Part shown: one piece after another, positions 24,320 to 35,375 of the stretch | Layout of the letters: every line of letters starts with the position of its first letter | How positions within the stretch are numbered: position 1 is the stretch's first letter | Source of the DNA: Triplophysa rosa | Taxonomy: Eukaryota > Chordata > Actinopteri > Cypriniformes > Nemacheilidae | Direction of reading: 5' to 3' | DNA length: 64,000 nucleotides | Assembly (NCBI RefSeq): GCF_024868665.1 | Contig: NC_079901.1 | Span: 4,409,273 to 4,473,272, forward strand | Notes under the pieces: model-generated | Database searches by the model: none | The model's input: only the letters and a program-made list of their open reading frames with translations | Told to the model about the DNA's origin: nothing | Program-made: the position numbers and the translations under genes

Positions 24320-25206
24320 CACAGCAAACCCCTCACGCCCGGTGTCACAGGTACAGTACAACCAGTGTTTTTTCATGTCAATTAACCGGTGGGAAAATTT
24401 CATCACAACATCCCTGGTTTGGAGTGAGAAGTAATGTGATTTTATTTTTTTATAAAGCAAAGATTGAGTGCAAAGGAAATGTCTTTCAAAAACGATTTTA
24501 CATTTTAAAGCAAACATTATATTAAAGCAGGTTATGCCTATATTTGCTTTAAACATGTTATTGCATGTTTCAAATTTTTACTGCTATGTTTAACTTGGTA
24601 ATATACCATTGCTGTCTTTCCGAAACCTCGGATGTCGAAATGCCACTGTTTTTCAGGAAATGGAAAAAACACTGTACTTTATACATGATTAAATACGGTG
24701 TTGTTAAAGTTGACAATGGGTGACAAAAATGGGTGAATAATAATAATGATTTATGGCAAACAATAAAAAAAAAAATCACAATATATGGAGATACAAGGTT
24801 TTAGAAGGACAGCAGTGAAATCATATAAAGACTGTATTCACGCTGTGTGGGGTAAAAGAGAGATTCTCAGATGTTTACAGTGAGGTTTGCTTTTCAAATG
24901 TGATGTGTACATCGCATCAGTGGCTAACAACTGCCTAAATAAAGACACAGTTATTATTACCGCTCTTATTTTTGACTCTGGTATGTATTCACTTGCAGTT
25001 ATGAAACTTTTTCAATAATTTGCATGTAAGGACAGAAAAGACGTGGTCATTATTATAACAGTGTGTTTTGTATCTGCCTGTAACTGCTTTAGGTTTTTTT
25101 ACATCACATAAATATCAATATTGTTTAGATTTTCTTCAATATGTGTTGCCTCCTGTCACGTAATAAGGAATTCTATGGTATAAATTAACTATTTTCTTGA
25201 CATACC
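24320..25206. other. No recognisable gene
   Basis: AT-rich, with homopolymer runs and no convincing exon. I specifically looked for the exons that should precede the EHBP1L1-like exons (a basic RRNRR-type segment) and did not find them. Confidence 0.4.
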
Positions 25207-25211
25207 TCATG

Positions 25212-25771
25212 TGTCATGATCGTGGAAATGAGGACCCAGGTGCAGACAACGGTGGACGGAAAACAAAAGACTTTTAATAAAAAACACAAATCAAACACCC
25301 ACGATGGGGAGACAAAATGGGAACAGAGCTAACAATACATAAAAATATAAACCAAAAACTTCCCACATGGGGGACAAAACAAGCGGACAGGGTATTCAAA
25401 CAGACTATATAAAACTAAGACAGGACTACACTAAATACACACAAGAAGACAGGATCAATGGATAAGCAACACTCACAGGGACTAGGAACAGCGGTGAATA
25501 CAAAACGAATCAGCACAAGACAAGAGACACGAGGTCAATATATAGGGAAATACAAACGAGGGATAACGACACAGGGCAGGTGAGGGTAATCAAACACTCA
25601 GGGAAAGTTAACGAGGAAACGAGATGGCGGGAACAGAGACGAGGACCGGAGAGAGAGAGTATGGAAGGCCGAAAGGTCAACAATCTCCCTCTCCACATAA
25701 AACATAAGGCTTTGTCATGACTGTGCTACAGGACCAAGAAAATCATGACTAAGTGAAGCAGAGCCATGACA
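25212..25771. repeat. Solo LTR with 5-bp target duplication
   Basis: A 560-bp unit starts TGTCATGATCGTGG and ends GAGCCATGACA, flanked on both sides by TCATG (25207-25211 and 25772-25776). TG...CA ends plus a perfect 5-bp target duplication and no internal coding region indicate a solo LTR left by LTR-LTR recombination. An AATAAA lies near 25277. Confidence 0.75.
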
Positions 25772-25963
25772 TCATGTTTTTATTCAAGATCATTTCATAA
25801 AAATGTATGTAACTTTTATTTATGTAAGTAGCATATTAAGGCTTAAAAAAGGCTTATTTTGTCACTGGCTATAAACATAATTTGCTTGGTTACCACAAGT
25901 AGTGTTAACAGAAATAGTGTATTTCATTGAAATTTTTATTCTACTTACTGTTCTCATCCACAG

Positions 25964-26059
25964 CTTCATGGCTGGCAACCAGGTATAAAGAATCCTTACA
26001 GGGGGGCGGTGGTCTGGCAGGTTCCTGAAAATGTTGACATTACGGTTACGCTGTTTAAG
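25964..26059 (+). CDS. ehbp1l1: EHBP1-like protein 1 exon (C2 domain, part 1)
   Basis: A 96-bp exon with acceptor CATCCACAG and donor GTGCAAAG, both in phase 0. It encodes LHGWQPGIKNPYRG and then VVWQVPENVDITVTLFK, the middle of the N-terminal C2-type domain of EHBP1/EHBP1L1 proteins. These link Rab8-family GTPases and EHD proteins to actin in endosomal recycling. The WQPGIKNPYRG and VPENVD blocks are highly conserved in the family. Three consecutive exons with intact splice sites indicate a functional host gene. Upstream exons encoding the start of the domain are not found in the window. The split between EHBP1L1 and EHBP1 rests on the next-but-one exon. Confidence 0.85.
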
Positions 26060-26341
26060 GTGCAAAGCATTAACAATACATGGAAATTGAAATGATTTGT
26101 TTTATTATGCTAATACTAATAATAATTGACATTATTGTTACAGATCTGTAGGTTTATGTTATTTATTTGTTTTTAATTTATAATTATTTATTTATAAGTT
26201 TATATTTTTAATATTATTTTTCATGAATGTATATTTCATAAATGCTTGTCATAAATATTTGTAATTGATATATATTTTCTGTTGATCAAAGTTAAACGTG
26301 AGCTAAAATTTGTCAATCTAAGTTCAATTATTTTTCTTTAG

Positions 26342-26395
26342 GATCCAAACGCAGATGAATTTGAGGACAAAGACTGGACATTCATCATAGAGAAT
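26342..26395 (+). CDS. ehbp1l1: EHBP1-like protein 1 exon (C2 domain, part 2)
   Basis: A 54-bp phase-0 exon between TTCTTTAG and GTGAGTAA. It encodes DPNADEFEDKDWTFIIEN, which follows directly on LFK of the preceding exon. The family has the same short exon with a conserved (D/E)xWTF(I/V)IEN ending. The intron before it is 282 bp and AT-rich; the one after it is 210 bp. Confidence 0.85.
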
Positions 26396-26605
26396 GTGAG
26401 TAATCATACTCTTTGTTTAACACGCTGTCATATTGCAATGTGATGTTTTGAAAATGTAGTTTTGAAAGCAGACCTCTTAAATTATAATGAGATAATGAAT
26501 GAACCGAGTGCTGGTTTCGTTTTGGCTACAGTACAATACACTAAAGTTTGAAGGTATGATGCTATTTGTCAGCAGTGTAACCCCATCTTAACCCAACAAT
26601 CATAG

Positions 26606-26784
26606 GAAACAAAGGGTCATCGGAAAGTTTTAGCATCAGTGGATGTAAACATGAAGCAATATGCGAGTGCTACTCCGGCTCAACTTGAACTGGCTCTTAA
26701 ACTAAAGCCTCTGTCTGTGAAAGTGGTGGATGTCACACTCAAACTCACTCTGTCCTGTGTCTTCCTGAAAGAGGGCAACGCCAC
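26606..26784 (+). CDS. ehbp1l1: EHBP1-like protein 1 exon (C2 domain, part 3)
   Basis: A 179-bp exon (acceptor AATCATAG, donor GTAAGTTT, leaving in phase 2) encoding ETKGHRKVLASVDVNMKQYA, then LKLKPLSVKVVDVTLKL and LSCVFLKEGNAT. The ETKGxRKVLASVDVN version resembles EHBP1L1 more than EHBP1 (which has ALATSSIN at this place, from memory). The next expected exon, starting DEDMQSLASLM in this family, is not present in the remaining 37 kb, so the following intron is very long or the locus is interrupted. Confidence 0.85.
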
Positions 26785-27013
26785 GTAAGTTTTTACTGTT
26801 TTTCTACTAATCAGGTGTTATCCTGATCCTTGATCAGATTTTATGTTATGTTTGCATAAGGTTACAGATTGCATACATGTTTGTATAATGTTACAGATTG
26901 CATACATGCAATGACAATTACATGTTTTCTTATTTTACTGATCTACAGTCAGTCATTTAATGTAGGCATTTTTTTAAACGTTTCCTTTATATATGCACAC
27001 TTTACACATATTT

Positions 27014-27282
27014 CGGTAACACTTTAGAATAGGTACCAATTCTCACTATTAACAAGTTGCTTATTAGCATGGATATTATTAGCATATTGGCTGTTTATTA
27101 GCACTTATAAAGCACATATTCTGCATGACCATATTTTACATCCCTAATCCTACCCAATACCTAAACCTAACAGCTGTCATACTAACTATTAATAAGCACC
27201 AAATTAGGAGTTTATTGAGGCAAAAGGCATAGTTAATGGTTTGTTAATGGCGAGAATCAAACCTTAAAATAAAGTTTGATCC
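27014..27282. repeat. MITE with GGTAACACTTTA-type termini
   Basis: It begins CGGTAACACTTTAGAATAGG and ends CTTAAAATAAAGTTTGATCC, an imperfect inverted repeat. Inside are GCTTATTAGC-type words and CTAATCCTACCCAATACC. This is a dispersed fish MITE type with no coding potential. Confidence 0.65.
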
Positions 27283-27398
27283 ATATTTCATTATAATACT
27301 GGTCCATATTTCATGAACATTTATGTAGATGTGTTTCTCTTCGTGGAACTTCTGTGAAAAAAGCAGGAAACTAAAAATATAGGAGTTTATAGTATATA

Positions 27399-27886
27399 TG
27401 TCATGAACGGTGAGGGAACAAGGACAGAGGACCCAAACGCAGACAGTGGGTAAGGGGCTAACAAGGACTTTAATAATAAAATAAAACAAAGACAAAACAA
27501 AAACCCACGAGGGAGTAAAACAAGAACAAGGATATAACAGGACACAGGAACAAGGACTAACTACACCTAACAAGACTAAAGATAACATTTACCATTCAAT
27601 ACAAATAGGTAGACTAGACTAACAGAGACAGTAACTCACCCACATGAAACGAATGACAATGAACCAGCACAGGACAGAAAACACAAGGGGGAAAGAGGGT
27701 ACAGGTGTGGGGCATGAAATCATAATTAGCACTAACGAGGAAACAAGAGGGCAGGAACAATGACGACCGGAGAGTATGGAAGGCCATCAGTGCCAAAATG
27801 CCCCTTTCCACATGAAACATCAGGTTCTGTCATGATTCTGCCACTAGATCAAGAAAAGCAAGACAAGATGGGGCAGAACCATGACA
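27399..27886. repeat. Solo LTR, related to the one at 25212
   Basis: A 488-bp unit starts TGTCATGAACGGTGAGG and ends AGAACCATGACA, with TATA at both borders (27395-27398, 27887-27890) as a short candidate target duplication. The start, the end, the ACTTTAATAA block and the CCGGAGAGTATGGAAGG block are all shared with 25212-25771, so both belong to one LTR family. Confidence 0.65.
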
Positions 27887-28339
27887 TATACGTCATAAGG
27901 AGACATATCAGAGACATATTTTCAAAAGTTGACCCCAAATGACTGGAGTTGACTTAAAAATAATCAAAAAACGAATCGATGTAAAGAATGTATGGAGTTT
28001 ACAGCAAAGTTGCAGCCAATTCATAGTTTTCATCTGACCTCACGCACTTTGGGGAACGCCTCTGTCTTCCCCCTGGACCCAAATTTTAAAGTGTTTCCTG
28101 TAAAGGTCTGGGACCCCCCCAAGAAGCCATATGACTGACAGGTAAAGCATCCAATCACGTTTCGTTTTGGGCCGTGTCAAAATTAGGGGCGCTGAAATGT
28201 CCCTACAGTAAAAGACCAGTGTGCATTCAAGAACGTGTCAACAGTTAACAACAACAACGTTTATGAGTTTATGCCGTGAACCTTAATAACAGAGTCTAAG
28301 CCGATTACTTATGATCCTGAAGTTCTTACCTGGAAATTC

Positions 28340-29365
28340 ACAACATATTGGCGATGAGGATGGCCCTGCTTGCTCTCTCGCACCTCCTGCTTTTTTGGAA
28401 ACTCCGGGTGAGCCGACCAGACCGTTTAATTCATGGATTCGTATGTTTGATAACTACTGACTGTAACGTCGGCAGAGGACATTCTGGAAAAGAGAACGCG
28501 TGCTTTGCTTATCCATTGCTTGGGTATGGAGGGACAGCTGATTTTTTTATACACTCACAGTGGCTGATGAGAGATATGAGACTGCGCTGACTGCTTTACG
28601 AGCATTTTTTGTACAGAACGTTAACGTGGGTGCCGAGAGAAATAAATAACGGCAGCTCACTCCGAGACCAGGTGAACCTATCGTGCAATATGTGGCAGCC
28701 CTGCGTGACCTTCTTGTGAACTGCGGCTTTGGCACGCTCGCAGAGGATATGATTAGAGTTAATGCACTCCACGAATACGGGAACATGCACATGGGAACGT
28801 CTGCTGTTGGAAACAGATCTCGTATTGCAAAAGGTGATTACTATCACGGGACAAATTGAGTCTGTAGTAGCTGAAGCTAAAGCAATGGAGCAAATCTGAA
28901 ACTTCAGTTAAAGTGGTCCATACTGGCTCACGTTACAGAGACCTGCTCCATGTAAGTCCACATCTTCCCAGAAAATTACATCAAATGAAACACAGAAAAA
29001 AGTGGATGCAAAAAAATGCTACCATTGTGGCAGTACATTACATTTAGCAAACTACCACAAATGCCCAGCTAAACAGTCAAAATGTAGACAGTGTGATGTT
29101 GGACATTTTGCTAGAGTTTGTCAGAGTTCTGCATCCACCTGCAATGTACAAGAGGTTGCTGTGCCAGAGTTAACAGTCTTAGGCATTGAAATGCAACTGC
29201 CTTTGAACCAGAAACAAAATCTGACATGTAATTGCATACTGCGAATGGGAATTCAGTCAATACTGAACTGCTTGTGGATACTGGGTCAGCTGTTTCTATC
29301 CTCCCAGAGCATCTGTACGAACAGCACTTCACAGATACTTCCCTTACTGTGCCCTCACTAATGTT
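28340..29365 (+). pseudogene. Ty3/gypsy gag-protease remnant
   Basis: A frameshifted coding run begins just after TTGGCGATGAGG (a gypsy-type primer-site-like sequence, about 28348). Gag-like blocks follow: PGEPIVQYVAALRDLLVNCG (about 28665-28725) and two zinc knuckles in 29002-29120 (CYHCGSTLHLANYHKC and CRQCDVGHFARVC). The aspartic protease active site LLVDTGSAVSILPEHLYEQ lies at about 29268-29325. At least four frame changes. The RT and integrase that should follow are replaced by a MITE inserted from 29394. Confidence 0.8.
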
Positions 29366-29393
29366 TCAAGCAAGTTTCATATTTTAAAGGGGT

Positions 29394-30291
29394 CATATGG
29401 CGCGAATTGTGTGTCTTTGGTGTGTTATAAGTTGCCCATGAATGTATTAGACACCTAAAATTACAAATATTAAGATGTATTCTATCTAAAAGCGAATGCT
29501 CACCCAGACCTGCCTGAAACGCCTTGTGTAACCACACCCCCACAAATCTATGTCAGTTCATGGTATGATTTGACTAAGACCGCCCAAATGTATACGCAAG
29601 TAAGATGGCTTTGGAACCTGATGTTCCAAATATGTGACCCTGGACAACAAAACCAGTCTTATGGGTCAATTTTTCGAAATTGAGATTTTTACATAATCTG
29701 AAAGCTGAATAAATAAACTTTCTATAGATATATGAGTTGTTAGAATAGGACAATATCTGGCTGAGATACAACCGTTTAAAACTCTGGGATCTGAGAGCGC
29801 AAAAAAATCTAAATATTGAGAAAATTGCCTTTGAAGTTGTTAATCAGGGGCACTGTGGCAGACCATCCACTCACAAAAATAAAGTTTTTATATATTTAAG
29901 GTAGGAAATTTACAAAATATCTTCATGGAACATGATCTTTACTTAATATCCTAATGATTTTTGGCATAAAAGAAAAATCGATAATTTTGACCCACACAAT
30001 GTATTTTTGTCTTTTCTAAAAATGTTCCCGTGCTACTTAAGACTGGTTTTGTGATCCAGGGTCACATATGGTAAGAGGCGTTACATTTCCGTCACACGCT
30101 TGCAGTATTCGACCAATCACTACGCACTGGTTAACTGGCCAATCATAGCACACCTGCTTTCAGAGCCAGAGTGAATACAAACATGCACGGTATGTGGAAA
30201 ATACAGCGTTTTTAAACCTTAAATCGTGTATAACACATTACATCTAAAACAACGATAATATTCGTTTTAGCCGTGTATAGACCTCCTTTAA
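29394..30291. repeat. TTAA-flanked MITE (outer of a nest)
   Basis: TTAAAGGGGTCATA at the left and TATAGACCTCCTTTAA at the right are inverted termini with TTAA at both edges (29394-29397, 30288-30291), a piggyBac-type target. It is interrupted by a second MITE at 29633-30066; its own two halves are 29394-29630 and 30069-30291. Confidence 0.75.
29633..30066. repeat. TGTGACCCTGGA-type MITE nested in another MITE
   Basis: Perfectly recognisable inverted termini: TGTGACCCTGGACAACAAAA at the left and TTTTGTGATCCAGGGTCACA at the right. TA is present on both flanks. This is a very common cyprinid MITE. It split the outer MITE and is therefore younger. Confidence 0.85.
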
Positions 30292-30564
30292 TGCAAACGC
30301 TAGTTTTATGATGTCTTTCATTTTATGACAAGTGTTTTGAGTACAGCATAACACGTGTGCATCATATTTTTCATTATGACAATCAAAAGCGTTTGATTCA
30401 AAAATAAAAACATTAACTCAACTCAACTCAACTCAACTTTATTTATATAGCGCTTTTACAATTTTCATTGTTACAAAGCAGCTGACATGAGACACATTGA
30501 CTACAAGCAAAACAATCAAAGTTGTACCTGCAAAAACAAGAAAAGGTTGAAAACACAGAAGACA

Positions 30565-30679
30565 GACATACCCACACACAAAACACTCCACACACACAAC
30601 ACGCACAGCACCAACACACACAGACACAGACACACACACACACACACAGCACACACACACAAACCACACACACACACAC

Positions 30680-30730
<51 letters not shown>

Positions 30731-30775
30731 ACGTACACAGACAAGTACGCACACACACACACACGCTCAGTGAGA
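30565..30775. repeat. CA microsatellite
   Basis: (CA)n with interruptions such as CACAGA and ACGTACGTAC, inside the 3' untranslated region of the LINE. Long frames on both strands here are artefacts. Confidence 0.95.
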
Positions 30776-31401
30776 GCACACATTTAGGATAAAGGAGAGA
30801 GAAGCACAGGTCAAATATAACAGACTATAAATTCCTATATGCAATATTAATTAAGTAAAACTTTAAAATTCTAAAGCAGCCCCCCCGGTCAGGCAGATAG
30901 TGCAAAAACAGTATGCAAACGGTGGCGAGGAACCCAAAACTCTAATCGAGAAAAAAAACCTCAGGAGAACCCAGGCCCAACCAGGGGATTCCAGTTCCCC
31001 TCTGGCAAAAGCTGCTGCCTCTGCACAAGCTCCAGAGAACTTGCACAACAAGGCTAAATAAAATAAATAAACTTAATAATAAAATAAATTTAGTTTAAGA
31101 TTATCATTAATAATCTAATAGCATTTGAAGTTTTGTGGTGAAGACATGTCAAGAGACCGCGTCCTTCTTTATCCAGCTCTATCATCTCAGCTCTTGTCAG
31201 GTCCCCACTTCCCATTCTCCCTCTACCATCAGGTCAGGCCATGAACTGCATCCTGCTCGCTGTGGTAACCTTGGAACAATGAGACAAGACTGGCTGAGAG
31301 TAGAGTACTGTTCTGTACTCTTTGATGCAACAAGTACATCAGTTGTGTTTTTGGTTCCGGTTGATCTAACTAATGCAGCCTAAACCCTCTAAAGATTTAT
31401 A

Positions 31402-33975
31402 TTATGGAAGAGTAGTGTATGCAAGATTAAAAAGATGCGTCTTTAGTCTAGATTTAAACTGACAGAGTGTGTCTGCCTCCCGGACAGTGCAGGGAAGACT
31501 ATTCCAAAGTTTAGGCGCTAGATAGGAAAAGGATCTACCACCTGCACTTGATTTTGAAATTCTAGGTATTACCAACTGACAGGACGCCTGAGAGCGTAAT
31601 GCACGTGAAGGACTGTAATACAAAAGGAGTTCATTCAAGTACTGAGGAGCTAAACCATGTAAGGCTTTATAGGTAATAAGCAAGATTTTAAAGTTAACGC
31701 GATGCTTTATAGGTAACCAGTGCAAGGTTGACAGAACCGGGCTAATATGTTCATACTTTTTTGTACGTGTAAGAACTCGAGCTGCCGCGTTTTGGACCAA
31801 TTGGAGTTTTTGTAATAAGCCTGCAGGGCAACCACCTAACAGTGCATTACAGTAATCTAGTCTTGATGTCATGAATGCATGAATTAACTTCTCTGCATCT
31901 GACGATTGACAGCATATGACGTAGTTTAGATATATTCTTAAGATGGAAAAACGCAATTTTACAGGTGTTGGCGACGTGGCTCTCAAATGACAGATTACTA
32001 TCGAATAGAACGCCAAGATTCTTTGCTGACGACGAGGGTTTTATAGAACATCCGTCAATAGTTAAACAGTATTCTTGGTTGTTACTTATAGCAGTTTTCG
32101 GTCCAATAAGTAACACTTCCGTTTTGTCCGAGTTCAGTAATAAAAAGTTGTTACTCATCCAGTTTTTTATATCGACTATGCATTCCATTATTCGATGGAA
32201 CTGCTGTGTTTCATGAGGCTTCGAGGAAATATAAAGTTGAGTATCATCAGCATAACAGTGAAAGCTAACTCCGTGTCGCTTTATTATATCTCCTAGAGGT
32301 AGCATGTATAATGCGAAGAGCAGAGGCCCTAAGACTGAGCCCTGTGGTACACCGTACTGGACTTGCGATTTGCGTGACACCTCATTGTTTATTGCTACAA
32401 ATTGAAAACGGTCGGATAAATAAGATTTAAACCATTTCAAAGCTATTCCCTTAATGCCGACATAATTTTCGAGTCTATGTAGGAGTGTGCTGTGGTCAAT
32501 GGTATCGAATGCAGCACTAAGGTCTAGCAGCACCAATAACGAGATACAACCTCGGTCAGACGCCAATAGCAGATCATTTGTAACTCTGATCAAAGCAGTC
32601 TCTGTACTGTGACATGCTCTAAATCCAGACTGGAATTCTTCATTGATGTCATTCCTTTGGAGGAAGGAGCATAATTGAGTTGAAACTACTTTTTCCAGAA
32701 TTTAGATATGAAAGGTAGATTCGATATAGGCCTGTAGTTCCTTAGTTCTCTAGGGTCGAGTTGGGGTTTTTTGACAAGGGGCCTTATAACAGCCACCTTA
32801 TATGCTTTAGGCACATGTCCTAATGTCAGAGATGAGTTAATAATACCAAGAAGAGGATCTATAATTTCTGGGAGCATCTCTTTCAGTAGATTTGTAGGTA
32901 TAGGGTCTAGTATGCATGTTGTTGATTTAGATGATCTAATAATTTTAGACAGCTCATCTTGATCTACGGTATAAAATAATTGCATTTTCTCCTTAAGGGC
33001 GCTGTAGTTAGTTTGTTCAGCGGGTTTCACTTCTGATTGCATTGTTATAATTTTTTCTCTAATATCTTGGATTTTATATGTGAAGTAGTTCATAAATTCA
33101 TCACTGCTATGCTGATATACAGGATCAGAAGTCACTGACGATTTATTTTTTGTTAATTTAGCCACCGTGTTAAATAAAAACCTAGGGTTGTGCTTGTTTT
33201 CTTCTATTAGTGATGAAAAGTAGGCGGATCTAGAAGTTTTTAGGGCTTTCCTGTATTTTCGAATTTTAACGTCGTCCACATTTATACCGTAAGACAGTAT
33301 TAAATCTAAAGTATGATTACGAAGGTGAGTGGGTCCTGACACATGTTGACTAATGCCCATGGAGTTAAGAGTGTCTTTGAAAGCCATTCCTAAGGCATCT
33401 GTAACGTTATCTACGTGGATGTTAAAGTCACCAACGACAAGGAGTCTATCTGCGGCCAGTACTAGTTCTGATAAGAACCCACCAAATTCTTTAATAAAAT
33501 CTGTGTGGTGCCCTGGAGGCCTATATACAATAGCTAGAATCAATTTAAAAAGAGTTTTATCTTTAGTATTAGGTGTTGAAACATGAAGAACCATGACTTC
33601 AAAAGAATTATATTTAGAGTTCGACTTCTGGGAAATGCTAAGAGAGTTATTGTAAAGTGCTGCGACACCTCCCCCTCTGCCTTTTAGACGAGGCTCGTGT
33701 TTATAATAATAATCTTGGGGGACAGATTCATTTAAAGCAATATAATCATCTGGTTTTAGCCATGTTTCTGTCAAACAGAGCATGTCTATTTTATGATCTG
33801 TTATCATATCGTTAACAAAAAGTGCTTTATTAGAGAGAGATCTAATATTTAGCAATCCGAGTCGTAACAGTTGATTATCTGTATTTTGTTCATGTTTAGT
33901 TTGTTTAACGTTTATTAAATTACTTTCAAGAGGTTTACGCATTATTTTATGTTTGCTAATCCGGGGGACAGACAC
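31402..33975 (-). pseudogene. LINE ORF2: endonuclease and reverse transcriptase
   Basis: 33975-32686 encodes the APE endonuclease start (LGLLNIRSLSNKALFVNDMI, LCLTETWL, AIVYRPPG, VVGDFNIHVDN) and then the RT N-terminus (RPLVKKPQLDPRELRNYRPI). After a one-base frameshift near 32700, 32593-31847 gives [33 protein letters not shown] and the active site CYADDTQLY. 32016-31402 gives the C-terminus (LVQNAAARVLTRT, HWLPIKHRV, FKSRLKTHLFNLAY). Endonuclease and RT blocks are joined by an in-frame deletion near 33270 that removes the C-terminal endonuclease SDH-type motif. Inactive, but only lightly decayed. Confidence 0.9.
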
Positions 33976-34010
33976 AGTCTCTATTTTGTGATGTTTGGGA
34001 GAACGGATTA

Positions 34011-34975
34011 CTACATGTTGTACATTTTGTGTATTCTGCGACGTGAGACGGCAAGCAGACAGTTGGTTAAGCCATACTGTCTGCTCCCTGACCTGGGCCC
34101 CAGCGAGTCAAGTTTTAGCATTAGCATTAAGACTTTTTGCCATATTTCTAGACAGGATGGAATCCCAGCCCAGGAGGGATGGAGACCATCTCGTTTCAAC
34201 AGGTCAGGTCTGCCCTCAAAACTCTTCCAGTTATTTATAAAAACTATATCATTCTGCAGGCACCACTCAGACAACCAGCCATTTAGTGATGATAATCTGC
34301 TATAAATCTCATCACCACGATAAGCAGTGAGGGGGCCAGAGAATATTACAGTGTCTGACATCTGCTTGCGAGCTCACACACCTCTTTAATGTTATCTTTT
34401 GTGATCTCCGATTGACGGAGTCGAACATCATTTGTGCCGACGTGAATGACAATCTTACTGAATTTACGATTAGCCTTAGCCAGCACATTTAAATTTGACT
34501 TGATGTCAGGCGCTCTGGCTCCCGGTAAACATTGGACTATGGTGGCTGGTGCCTCTATGTTAACGTTCCGAACAATAGAATCACCGATAACTAGGGCACT
34601 TTCAGCAGGTTTCTCAGTCGGTGCGTCACTGAGCGGGGCAAACCTGTTCGAGACTGTAATCGGAACGGTCGAGTGATGTTTTGTCCTGCGACTACGCCGT
34701 CTCACAGTCACGAAGTTTCCCAGCTGCGGAGGATTTTCAACCGGAACCGAGCTGTGTGCGCTAATGTTGCTCGCATCCAAAGTGTTTTCTATCGTCGTTA
34801 AACTCTTACTATCCTCAGATAAGGATTGGATGCGAGACTCTAATTCTAAGATCTTCTCTGTCAGCCTAACTATTTCCCTGCATTTATCGCATATAAAGCC
34901 CTCGCAGCTGACAGAGAAGGCTAAGCTAAACATATGACATGAGGTGCAAGTAACAATAATAGGAATAGAAGCCAT
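34011..34975 (-). pseudogene. LINE ORF1 with SGNH esterase-like domain
   Basis: 34975-34346 starts MASIPIIVTCTSCHMF with a short CxxC/CxxC zinc-like N-terminus and a predicted helical stretch (VRLTEKILELESRIQSLSED). It then enters an SGNH hydrolase fold: GDSIVRNV (Ser), and HVGTNDVRLRQSE (Asn). After a frameshift near 34355 the frame continues at 34361-34011 with VIFSGPL and RDGLHPSWAG (catalytic Asp-His region). Esterase-bearing ORF1 proteins are known in CR1/L2 LINEs. The frameshift makes it non-functional. Confidence 0.8.
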
Positions 34976-35375
34976 AACTCACCGGATTTGAAGTGCAATT
35001 CCAACTTACCAAGGTTGCTCGATGGATCGTAGTATACTCGCTTAAAAAGAGAAACAGTTAGCACACAAGACAAACCAGAGGCAAGATGATATTCCACAGT
35101 GTGAACAGAAAGCAAGTTAACACGCTATTGCTATGCTAACGGCGTTAAGTTAACTATCACTTTTGGTTTAGACTCTTCCAAGTAAATAACAGGAACAGGG
35201 TTATTGAGATATCAGGATAAGTTAGCAACGACAATAATAATTAACGAAAATAAAATACACTAATATTAGAGCGAACTGATAAGAGCACTGATACAAACAA
35301 TCTGCCGGCAGCGATGCAGGAAACAGGAAGCAATCAACATAAACAAACGTTACTGCGCATGCGCGCGTTCGTGGA

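Larger units (their letters stand above)
30421..35375 (-). mobile_element. CR1/L2-group LINE, nearly full length
   Basis: On the minus strand: a GC-richer 5' region (about 34980-35375), ORF1 with an esterase-like domain (34011-34975), ORF2 with endonuclease and RT (31402-33975), a 3' untranslated region with a CA microsatellite, and a tail of tandem GAGTT units (CTCAA on plus, 30417-30436). The order and the esterase-type ORF1 fit fish CR1/L2 group elements. The 5' boundary is estimated. Confidence 0.8.

Noticed and set aside
30439..30792. Cys/Val-rich and His/Thr-rich frames
   Set aside because: Translation of a second CA microsatellite in a LINE 3' untranslated region.
31135..31383. 82-codon plus frame as a small gene
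   Set aside because: Lies in the 3' untranslated region of the minus-strand LINE and has no recognisable motif.
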